From the NCBI GenBank assembly GCA_937874755.1, contig CALNBC010000183.1, forward strand, positions 1-7,061: a stretch of DNA of 7,061 bases, written 5' to 3'. Source of the stretch: an uncultured Clostridia bacterium (lineage in GTDB: Bacteria > Bacillota > Clostridia > Christensenellales > CALWSW01). A program made the position numbers and the translations under genes. Numbering within the stretch: the stretch's first letter is position 1; every line of letters starts with the position of its first letter. Positions 1 through 4,763 of the stretch are shown piece after piece. The notes beneath the pieces were generated by a model that did not search any database, was not told the DNA's origin, and saw only the letters and a program-made list of their open reading frames with translations.

Positions 1-152
1 AGGTTGAGCCCGATGAAAAGGTTGTAGCCGCCTGTATCACCGAGCACGAAGAGGACGTCGCAACTGAAACAGTAGACAATACTGAGTTGGAAGATGAGGG
101 TGAAGTGGAGATTGATGCAGAAGAAATCGAAATTGATCAAGACCAGGAATAA
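1..152 (+). CDS. 3' end of an unidentified gene encoding a highly acidic C-terminal tail (partial)
   Basis: Only the last 49 codons are visible, first complete codon at base 3, stop TAA at 150-152; the start lies left of the window. The other two forward frames stop within the first 30 bases. The tail holds 15 Glu and 7 Asp in 49 residues with a single Lys, and ends in alternating acidic and hydrophobic residues (EVEIDAEEIEIDQDQE). No domain can be recognised; it reads like a disordered acidic extension. An intrinsic terminator follows about 20 bases after the stop, so this is the last gene of its transcript. In many bacteria the genes just upstream of parA are yidC, jag (khpB) and rsmG, so one of these with an acidic extension is a synteny-based guess, not something the sequence shows. 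Confidence 0.7.
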   Translation, partial: VEPDEKVVAACITEHEEDVATETVDNTELEDEGEVEIDAEEIEIDQDQE

Positions 153-171
153 ACTAGTGAAGCATTGAAAG

Positions 172-196
172 AAGGCGGGTAACTCCCGCTTTTTTT
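172..196 (+). terminator. Rho-independent terminator of the upstream acidic-tail gene
   Basis: GCGGG (175-179) pairs with CCCGC (185-189) around a 5-base loop, and the stem can be extended by A/G bases at 172-174 pairing with the first Ts. It is followed by a run of seven T (190-196). This is a canonical plus-strand terminator placed 20-odd bases after the stop codon at 150-152. Confidence 0.85.
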
Positions 197-219
197 CACG
201 CTGAATTATCTTCAAATAG

Positions 220-245
220 AAAGGCGAGCTATACAGCCCGCCTTT
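220..245 (-). terminator. Hairpin behind the CxxC redox-disulfide gene, probable terminator
   Basis: AAAGGCG (220-226) pairs with CGCCTTT (239-245); after one mismatch, GC pairs with GC around a 6-base loop. It begins 11 bases after the minus-strand stop codon at 257. On the minus strand the right arm ends in CCTTTCTATTT, a T-rich but interrupted tract, so termination may be less efficient than at the neighbouring plus-strand terminator. Confidence 0.65.
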
Positions 246-256
246 GATTTATTCGG

Positions 257-469
257 TTATTGTTCCTTGCTCGCAAGGTAGCAGTTGATTGAGTCGACCA
301 ATCCCTGCGGCTCTATTCCGTGCACAGAGGCCGCCTCGCCGAGGGTTTCGCCATGCGCCATCGCGCAGCCGATGCAGTGCATACCGGTGTTCATCAGTAT
401 ATCCGCTACACCTTCGTCCAGTCTGATGAGCTCGATTATCTTCATGTTCTCATTAACTACGGTTGCCAT
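257..469 (-). CDS. DUF1858-type, hybrid-cluster-protein-associated redox-disulfide protein (70 aa)
   Basis: This is a short soluble protein of 70 residues. It has the pattern of the small DUF1858 / hybrid cluster protein-associated redox disulfide family: an N-terminal stretch (IIELIRLDEGVADILMNTGM) leading into HCIGCAMAHGETL, with the CxxC pair at residues 32 and 35, and then an EAASVHGI helix. The family often sits near hybrid cluster (prismane) proteins in anaerobes and is thought to take part in thiol or nitrosative redox chemistry; its reaction is not established. No signal peptide or membrane segment is visible. The start is supported by AAGGAGGT (minus strand, around 477-485) about seven bases before ATG. 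A TTGACA-17-GATAAT promoter lies directly upstream, so the gene is probably its own transcription unit, divergent from parA. No hcp gene is in the window. Confidence 0.85.
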   Translation of the reverse strand: MATVVNENMKIIELIRLDEGVADILMNTGMHCIGCAMAHGETLGEAASVHGIEPQGLVDSINCYLASKEQ

Positions 470-498
470 AGATTTTACCTCCTTTCGAATTCAATTTT

Positions 499-527
499 AT
501 TATCACCCATCAAACCCGAGTTGTCAA
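499..527 (-). promoter_or_regulatory. Sigma-A-type promoter of the redox-disulfide gene, with an inverted repeat over the -35
   Basis: On the minus strand, TTGACA (522-527) is separated by exactly 17 bases from GATAAT (499-504), a near-consensus vegetative promoter. The expected start is near 492, giving a leader of about 23 bases that contains the ribosome binding site. An 11-base inverted repeat, AGTTG-T-CAACT (519-529), covers the -35 box and could be an operator, though it is short. Confidence 0.7.
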
Positions 528-561
528 CTAGGAATTAATAGTTGCGTGCAGAACTATGCAA

Positions 562-577
562 TGTTTCACGTGAAACA
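562..577. promoter_or_regulatory. parS: parS centromere site 1
   Basis: The perfect 16-bp palindrome TGTTTCACGTGAAACA is identical to the canonical bacterial parS sequence. The symmetry extends to 20 bp (AATGTTTCACGTGAAACATT, 560-579). ParB binds here and nucleates the CTP-dependent sliding clamp that spreads along flanking DNA. The site lies in the spacer upstream of parA, next to the genes for its own binding protein. Confidence 0.95.
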
Positions 578-646
578 TTGGCAGGCATAATGTTGCTTGC
601 AGCACTGATATACACATTCACACCAGCAGCCGAGGGCTTAACCAGT

Positions 647-662
647 TGTTTCACGTGAAACA
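647..662. promoter_or_regulatory. parS: parS centromere site 2
   Basis: A second exact copy of TGTTTCACGTGAAACA, 85 bp from site 1, roughly eight helical turns. Its right end is 10 bases from the putative -35 box of parA, so ParB loaded here could plausibly affect parAB transcription; that regulatory role is inference. Confidence 0.95.
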
Positions 663-672
663 TTGAAAACAG

Positions 673-701
673 TTGACTATTGCGGCAGTGAAGGGTAGAG
701 T
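673..701 (+). promoter_or_regulatory. Candidate promoter of the parAB operon
   Basis: TTGACT (673-678; 5 of 6 matches to the -35 consensus) is followed after 17 bases by TAGAGT (696-701; 4 of 6 to the -10 consensus). Transcription would start near 708 and give a leader of about 35 bases before the parA ATG at 743. The -10 is weak, so this is a moderate-confidence call. Confidence 0.55.
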
Positions 702-733
702 TAAGACAATACATGTTGAAATTCAATGCTTAC

Positions 734-740
734 GGAGGGG
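734..740 (+). promoter_or_regulatory. Ribosome binding site that fixes the parA start
   Basis: GGAGGGG lies just before ATG at 743. The in-frame ATG at 713 has no ribosome binding site and would add ten residues ahead of the usual ParA beginning ([16 protein letters not shown]), so 743 is preferred. Spacing from GGAGG to ATG is four bases, slightly tight. Confidence 0.8.
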
Positions 741-742
741 AA

Positions 743-1510
743 ATGGGAAAAATATTCGCCATAGCCAACCAAAAAGGCGGCGTTGGCAAGACGACGACGG
801 CAATAAACCTCAGCGCAAGCCTCGCGATGGCAAAAGTACCCGTGTTGCTGGTAGACCTTGACCCTCAGGCGAATGCTACCAGTGGTCTTGGATTGTCTAA
901 GTCGAGTGAAAGCTCAATTTACGATGTTCTGATAAACGAACGTCCGATAAAAGAAGTGGCTGTCAGCTCGAATATACCCAATCTGGCGGTTGTGCCCGGA
1001 AACATCTCGCTTGCGGGGGCAGAAGTCGAGATGGTGGGGCTTATGGCAAGGGAGAGATTGCTTAAGAGCGCGCTCGAAGAAGTGCGGCAGAACTATAAAT
1101 TCATCATTATCGACTGTCCTCCTTCCCTCGGGTTGCTTACGTTGAATGCGTTGACTGCGGCGGATAGCATAATTGTGCCTATACAGTGCGAGTATTTTGC
1201 GCTCGAGGGCTTGAGCCAGCTGATGAATACGGTTGCGCAGGTAAAAAAGCATCTCAATCCTGACTTGGATATCGAGGGGGTCGTTCTTACCATGTACGAC
1301 GTTCGAACAAAGCTTTCCAACCAAGTGGTCAACGAGGTGAAAAAATTCTTCAAAACAAAGGTTTACCGGTCTATCGTACCGCGAACTGTGAGGTTGGGTG
1401 AGGCGCCGAGCTTCGGGATGCCTGTCGCGAACTACGCGCCGCTCAGTTCGGGGGCTCGGGCGTATAAGTCACTTGCAGACGAGGTGCTGAAGGATAATAA
1501 GGGGGTCTGA
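743..1510 (+). CDS. parA: Chromosome partitioning ATPase ParA (Soj family)
   Basis: A 255-residue cytoplasmic ATPase of the ParA/MinD P-loop class that works with ParB and parS in segregating replicated origins. The deviant Walker A is KGGVGKTT at residues 11-18 with signature Lys11 and catalytic Lys16. Walker A' is LLVDLDPQ (Asp38, Asp40), and Walker B is [11 protein letters not shown] at about 120-130 (Asp124). Arg188 (VRTKLSNQV) and Arg218 ([13 protein letters not shown]) fall where chromosomal Soj proteins carry their non-specific DNA-binding arginines. The length matches chromosomal Soj (about 253), and the N-terminal helix-turn-helix extension of plasmid type Ia ParA is absent. The start at 743 is chosen from GGAGGGG at 734-740 and the conserved N-terminus. 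parB begins one base after the stop, so the two are cotranscribed and probably translationally coupled. Two parS sites lie directly upstream. Confidence 0.97.
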   Translation: MGKIFAIANQKGGVGKTTTAINLSASLAMAKVPVLLVDLDPQANATSGLGLSKSSESSIYDVLINERPIKEVAVSSNIPNLAVVPGNISLAGAEVEMVGLMARERLLKSALEEVRQNYKFIIIDCPPSLGLLTLNALTAADSIIVPIQCEYFALEGLSQLMNTVAQVKKHLNPDLDIEGVVLTMYDVRTKLSNQVVNEVKKFFKTKVYRSIVPRTVRLGEAPSFGMPVANYAPLSSGARAYKSLADEVLKDNKGV

Positions 1511-1511
1511 A

Positions 1512-2384
1512 ATGGCAAAAACGGATAAAAAGGTTGCTCTAGGGCGCGGATTAGATGCACTTTGGGGTGAAAGTGCGGAACTTATCGCTGAATCGGAACA
1601 GAACACTATAAAAAAGATCGATATCAATCAGATAGACCCCAACCGCGAACAGGCTAGAAAATACTTTGATGCCGAAGGTTTAGAAGACCTAGCCGCATCT
1701 ATAACCACGTCGGGGATAATCCAACCGCTAATCCTCAAGAAAAGAGACGAGAGATATACGATTGTCGCAGGGGAAAGGCGATGGAGGGCCGCAAGACTGG
1801 CAGGATTAGCGGAAGTTCCCGCAATAATTCGCGATTATGACGAAAAGACGCTGGCGGAAGTGTCACTGGTAGAGAATCTTCAAAGAGAAGATCTGAACTC
1901 CGTAGAAGAAGCCACAGGTATTAAGCAGTTGATGGACCAACATGGATTTACACAAGAGGAAGCAGCTGAAAGGATAGGCAAAAGCCGACCCGCGATAGCG
2001 AACGCCTTAAGGCTGCTCACTTTACCGGAGGAAGTCCTGCTTATGATAAAGGACGGGCGGCTCTCCGCGGGGCATGGCAGGTGCATTGTCGGGGTAAAAA
2101 ATGTGGCTGACCAGCTAACGATAGCCCGAGAAGTCGAAGAGCGCGGTCTTTCGGTACGTCAGACCGAAGAGCGATGTAAAATGATGGGTGAAAATGCAGC
2201 TCGAGTGACGAAACCCGCAAGGGAAACAAGGCTCGCCCCCGAGCTGCAGGATGTGCAGTCCACCCTTCAGAACCAACTTGGCACAAAAGTGAACCTTCAA
2301 GGTTCGGAAAAACGCGGCAAGATTGTAATTGAATATTACTCGAAAAACCAGCTGGAGAGTTTGTTCGAGTTCCTGACTAAGTAG
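1512..2384 (+). CDS. parB: Chromosome partitioning protein ParB (Spo0J family)
   Basis: A 290-residue CTPase clamp that binds parS and spreads along DNA. In order: the N-terminal ParA-stimulating motif LGRGLDALWG (residues 10-19); the ParB/Srx nucleotide-binding domain with GIIQPL (68-73), GERRWRAA (87-94) and ENLQRED (121-127), the last two being the CTP-binding boxes; a helix-turn-helix parS-reading segment around 146-168 (FTQEEAAERIGKSRPAIANAL); and a C-terminal dimerisation region from about 245 ending KIVIEYYSKNQLESLFEFL. The segment after the helix-turn-helix reads SAGHGRCIVG where most homologues have GHARAL, a mild variation. The length is usual for Spo0J. It starts one base after the parA stop, with an AAGGGGG ribosome binding site inside the 3' end of parA (about 1499-1505). 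A terminator follows 20 bases after the stop. Confidence 0.97.
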   Translation: MAKTDKKVALGRGLDALWGESAELIAESEQNTIKKIDINQIDPNREQARKYFDAEGLEDLAASITTSGIIQPLILKKRDERYTIVAGERRWRAARLAGLAEVPAIIRDYDEKTLAEVSLVENLQREDLNSVEEATGIKQLMDQHGFTQEEAAERIGKSRPAIANALRLLTLPEEVLLMIKDGRLSAGHGRCIVGVKNVADQLTIAREVEERGLSVRQTEERCKMMGENAARVTKPARETRLAPELQDVQSTLQNQLGTKVNLQGSEKRGKIVIEYYSKNQLESLFEFLTK

Positions 2385-2404
2385 TATAAAGTTGGAAATA
2401 CAAC

Positions 2405-2429
2405 AAAAAAAGGCCGCATGGCCTTTTTT
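2405..2429. terminator. Bidirectional terminator between convergent parB and ptsI
   Basis: GGCC (2412-2415) pairs with GGCC (2420-2423) around the loop GCAT. The stem continues as an A run (2405-2411) pairing with a T run (2424-2429), so both strands show a GC hairpin followed by a T tract. It is almost equidistant from the parB stop (20 bases) and the ptsI stop (19 bases) and can serve both genes. The 10-mer TACAACAAAA flanks it on both sides (2399-2408 and 2438-2447). Confidence 0.9.
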
Positions 2430-2448
2430 GCTATAAGTACAACAAAAT

Positions 2449-4152
2449 TCAAATTTTAAGGTGCTTGAGCTCCTCGGTGACCTCTGCGGCGGTCCCCAAT
2501 TCGAGTATACGCTGAACGATCCCCTTGCAGCGAAAATAGTCGAGTTCAGTGATGAGCTTTCTCGCGGTGAGTATGGAAGAGGCACTCATGGAAAACTCGT
2601 CTAGCCCCATGCCTAGCAGCAATGGCATGAGGAGTGGATCGCCAGCAGCTTCGCCGCACATTCCACAAGGTATTCCAGCGGCGTGGGCAGCAGAAATAGA
2701 CATTTGTATAAGCTTGAGGACTGCGGGATGGTACTGGGAATAAAGGGTTGCGACGCGCTCGTTACCTCTGTCCACTGCGACGGTGTACTGGATGAGGTCG
2801 TTGGTTCCGATAGAAAAGAAGTCACATTCCTTTGCAAGTTTGTCGGCAATCAGCGCTGCGGCGGGTATCTCTATCATTATACCGATGTCGATGTCCTTAT
2901 CGTATGCGGTGCCTTCGGATGTTAGTTCGTCCATGCAATTATTGACGATAGACTTGGCGCTTCGCAATTCGTCCAGCGATGAAATCATGGGGAACATAAT
3001 CCTGAGTTTGCCGAAAGCGCTGGCGCGAAGCAGGGCTCGAATCTGCGTTTTAAAAAGGTCCTGCTTGTCAAGCGAAATCCTGATTGCTCTGTATCCGAGG
3101 AAGGGATTCTCTTCCTTGGGAAGAGGGAGGGCTGGGAGTTTCTTGTCACCGCCGATGTCCAGCGTGCGTACGATTACAGGCTTCTGTTCCATGGCGAGCA
3201 AGGATTCCTTATACGCGAAGAATTGCTCGTCTTCGTCAGGCAAAGTATTTCTATCCATATAAAGAAATTCTGAGCGGAAAAGACCTATTGCATCCGCGCC
3301 AAGTTCCGCGGCGCGCCTTGCTTCACCCGGGGTGCCGATGTTTGCGGCAACTTCTACTGTGTGCCCATCCTTTGTTATTGACCTAGTGTCCGCAAAGCGC
3401 TTCAAGGCAGCCTTTTGGTGGGAAGCCAGCTCAATCTTCGCCTGAAAATCAGCGACTTCTTCTTCAGAAAGGTTCATAAAAACCTCGCCGGTTGAACCGT
3501 CGATAGCAATAAGAGCACCTTCTTCGATAGTGCTGGTCGCATTTGCACAGCCGACTATTGCGGGGATCTCCATTGTCCGAGCCATAATGGCGGTATGGGA
3601 GGTTCTGCCACCCACTTCGGTAATGATGCCCGCAATGTGTGTTTTGTCAATCTTGGCGGTATCGGAGGGGGTGAGATCGTTAGCAACTATTATCGACTTT
3701 TCGGGAAGGGAAGAAAGATCGCGGAACTCGACGCCAAGCAATCTGCTTATAAGCCTGACCTTTATGTCCTTTATGTCAGCCGCGCGTTCGCGCATATAGC
3801 TGTCTTCCATCTCGTCAAAAAACTGAATGAGCGCATCCATACTCTCACAGACCGCGTGGACGGCGTTATCCCCGCCCCGTATTGCGTTAAATATGGGAGC
3901 GGATAGCTCTGCATCTTGAAGTATCATAACGTGGGCATCGAATATTGCTGCCTCGCTTGCACCCATGTTCTTCGACGTGTTCTGCGCGAGCTCTTCAGTC
4001 TCTTTTATAATAATCGCCAGGGCAGTTTCGTAAGCGGCAAGCTCAGACTCGACTCCTTTACCAGGACCCTCGGGTATAACGAGCTCCTGTTTGTAATACT
4101 TGATAGCAGGCGCAAGGCCAATGCCTGGTGACACTCCTGTTCCCTTCAACAT
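2449..4152 (-). CDS. ptsI: PTS Enzyme I (phosphoenolpyruvate-protein phosphotransferase)
   Basis: A 567-residue cytoplasmic enzyme that takes phosphate from phosphoenolpyruvate onto a histidine and passes it to HPr, the first step of all PTS sugar uptake. The N-terminal half carries the HPr-binding and swivelling phosphohistidine domain, with the active His186 in GGRTSHTAIMAR (182-192). The C-terminal barrel binds PEP: Arg293 in LFRSEF, Arg329 in RTLDIGGDK, NPFLGYRAIR (349-358), metal ligands Glu428 (MIEIP) and Asp452 (GTNDLIQYT), and the proton-donor Cys499 in GMCGE. Length is close to E. coli and B. subtilis EI (about 570-575), so it looks intact. ATG at 4152 is preceded by GGAGG (4158-4162) with five bases between. 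The gene follows ptsH by 101 bp on the same strand; that spacer holds a hairpin and a possible internal promoter. It ends with TGA just before the shared terminator. Confidence 0.97.
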   Translation of the reverse strand: MLKGTGVSPGIGLAPAIKYYKQELVIPEGPGKGVESELAAYETALAIIIKETEELAQNTSKNMGASEAAIFDAHVMILQDAELSAPIFNAIRGGDNAVHAVCESMDALIQFFDEMEDSYMRERAADIKDIKVRLISRLLGVEFRDLSSLPEKSIIVANDLTPSDTAKIDKTHIAGIITEVGGRTSHTAIMARTMEIPAIVGCANATSTIEEGALIAIDGSTGEVFMNLSEEEVADFQAKIELASHQKAALKRFADTRSITKDGHTVEVAANIGTPGEARRAAELGADAIGLFRSEFLYMDRNTLPDEDEQFFAYKESLLAMEQKPVIVRTLDIGGDKKLPALPLPKEENPFLGYRAIRISLDKQDLFKTQIRALLRASAFGKLRIMFPMISSLDELRSAKSIVNNCMDELTSEGTAYDKDIDIGIMIEIPAAALIADKLAKECDFFSIGTNDLIQYTVAVDRGNERVATLYSQYHPAVLKLIQMSISAAHAAGIPCGMCGEAAGDPLLMPLLLGMGLDEFSMSASSILTARKLITELDYFRCKGIVQRILELGTAAEVTEELKHLKI

Positions 4153-4184
4153 TTGAACCTCCGTTCAGGGTAATTAGAGAATAA

Positions 4185-4213
4185 AATGCCGAATTTTGGA
4201 TAAATTAGGCATT
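4185..4213 (-). promoter_or_regulatory. Long hairpin in the ptsH-ptsI spacer (attenuator or processing stem)
   Basis: AATGCC (4185-4190) pairs with GGCATT (4208-4213). After one mismatch, AATTT (4192-4196) pairs with AAATT (4202-4206) around a 5-base loop, giving 11 pairs. On the minus strand the right arm runs into GGCATTTTATTC, a short T-rich stretch, so the structure resembles a weak intrinsic terminator. It lies between the HPr and Enzyme I genes and could lower ptsI expression relative to ptsH, or protect the ptsH mRNA 3' end. Function is inferred from structure and position only. Confidence 0.5.
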
Positions 4214-4232
4214 AGAAGTCCAATATTGTCAA
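4204..4232 (-). promoter_or_regulatory. Possible internal promoter for ptsI
   Basis: On the minus strand, a perfect TTGACA (4227-4232) is followed after 17 bases by CCTAAT (4204-4209; 4 of 6 -10 matches). The start would fall near 4197, inside the hairpin at 4185-4213, so transcripts made here would lack the hairpin's 5' arm. The -10 box is mediocre and part of it is also stem sequence. Confidence 0.35.
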
Positions 4233-4253
4233 ATCCATTTGAATCTTTGGCGG

Positions 4254-4520
4254 TTATTCTTCGCCAAGACCAGCTTCGACGGCCGCGACCATACCCTTCA
4301 GAGCCGCCTCTTCGTCTTCGCCTATGCACTGAATTTCTATTTCTGTTCCGGTCCTAGCGCAGGCAGCGAGTACGCCGAGGATGGATTTTGCGTTGTATTC
4401 CTTGCCGTTGACAATGATGTTGATTGCGGACTTATACTTTAGCGTCTCTTTAACAAAAACGCTGGCGGGGCGCGCGTGCAATCCTGACTTGTTTTTGATG
4501 GTGACAGTTGCTTTTACCAT
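4254..4520 (-). CDS. ptsH: PTS phosphocarrier protein HPr
   Basis: An 88-residue cytoplasmic phosphocarrier, the same length as B. subtilis HPr. It accepts phosphate from Enzyme I on His15 (KSGLHARPAS, residues 11-20) and hands it to sugar-specific EIIA domains. Ser46 in AKSILGV (44-50) matches the site phosphorylated by HPr kinase/phosphorylase in Gram-positive bacteria, which turns HPr into a corepressor of CcpA-type catabolite repression. That implies an hprK elsewhere in the genome. The rest fits the HPr fold (KYKSAINIIVNGKEYNAKS, then the EDEEAALKGMVAAVEAGLGE helix). The start is supported by GGAGGAAG (4526-4533), eight bases from GGAGG to ATG. ptsI follows 101 bp downstream on the same strand. 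A 243-bp gene-free region with candidate promoters lies upstream. Confidence 0.97.
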   Translation of the reverse strand: MVKATVTIKNKSGLHARPASVFVKETLKYKSAINIIVNGKEYNAKSILGVLAACARTGTEIEIQCIGEDEEAALKGMVAAVEAGLGEE

Positions 4521-4542
4521 TGATTCTTCCTCCGTAGTATAT

Positions 4543-4659
4543 AAACATTAAGTATTGCGGGTTCTGCTATGTGGCAATTTTAACTGATTAGACCGAATAT
4601 TACAATAACAACAATGAGAATGAACATCGTGTGTAACGGTTCTGTTCCCAAACATTAAG
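4543..4659. repeat. Pair of short direct repeats upstream of ptsH
   Basis: The 10-mer AAACATTAAG (plus strand) occurs at 4543-4552 and again at 4650-4659, 107 bp apart. Two shorter words also recur in the same spacer: GGTTCTG (4561 region and 4639-4645) and CAATTTTA (4575-4582 and 4719-4726). The spacer 4521-4763 has no convincing gene. The repeats could be regulator binding sites or a decayed partial duplication; in AT-rich DNA chance is also possible. Confidence 0.35.
4577..4605 (-). promoter_or_regulatory. Candidate ptsH promoter (proximal)
   Basis: On the minus strand, TTGTAA (4600-4605; 4 of 6) is followed after 17 bases by TAAAAT (4577-4582; 5 of 6). The start would be near 4570, leaving a leader of about 50 bases to the ptsH ATG at 4520, including its strong ribosome binding site. 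Confidence 0.5.
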
Positions 4660-4661
4660 AC

Positions 4662-4692
4662 ACTATAGTAAAATATTGGCTAAATATGACAA
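4662..4692 (-). promoter_or_regulatory. Candidate ptsH promoter (distal)
   Basis: On the minus strand, TTGTCA (4687-4692; 5 of 6) and TATAGT (4662-4667; 5 of 6) are separated by 19 bases, two longer than ideal. If used, it would give a leader of about 135 bases containing the second CTTAATGTTT repeat. Either this or the proximal candidate, or both, may drive ptsH-ptsI. Confidence 0.3.
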
Positions 4693-4763
4693 AATAAGGC
4701 GAATAATGTCTTTTGCTACAATTTTACAAATTAAATAATTTTCACAGTTCGCCATCGTGAACG

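Noticed and set aside
535..726. Open frames across the parS spacer whose peptides contain FHVK motifs
   Set aside because: The FHVK string is simply the translation of parS. There is no ribosome binding site, and the frames overlap the promoter region and both parS sites.
713..742. Upstream in-frame ATG at 713 as the parA start
   Set aside because: It has no ribosome binding site and would add ten residues not expected before the conserved ParA N-terminus; the GGAGGGG at 734-740 favours 743.
914..1353. Minus-strand open frames inside parA
   Set aside because: They lie wholly opposite a clear ParA coding region, have no family features and no ribosome binding site.
3084..3386. Plus-strand open frames of 70-160 codons inside ptsI and the dipeptidase gene
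   Set aside because: They are antisense shadows of well-conserved proteins; their peptides are low-complexity Arg/Leu/Ser-rich and match no family.
4632..4645. Possible catabolite-responsive (cre-like) element TGTAACGGTTCTGT upstream of ptsH
   Set aside because: The left half resembles cre, but the central CG is broken and the right half lacks the terminal CA, giving at least three mismatches at defining positions.
4548..4655. Minus-strand 35-codon frame upstream of ptsH beginning MFGNRTVTHD
   Set aside because: No ribosome binding site precedes its ATG, and it spans the better ptsH promoter candidate.
4741..4761. Possible terminator after the dipeptidase gene (TTCAC/GTGAA stem)
   Set aside because: The stem is only five pairs with an 11-base loop and AT-rich flanks, too weak to call; read-through toward ptsH is possible.
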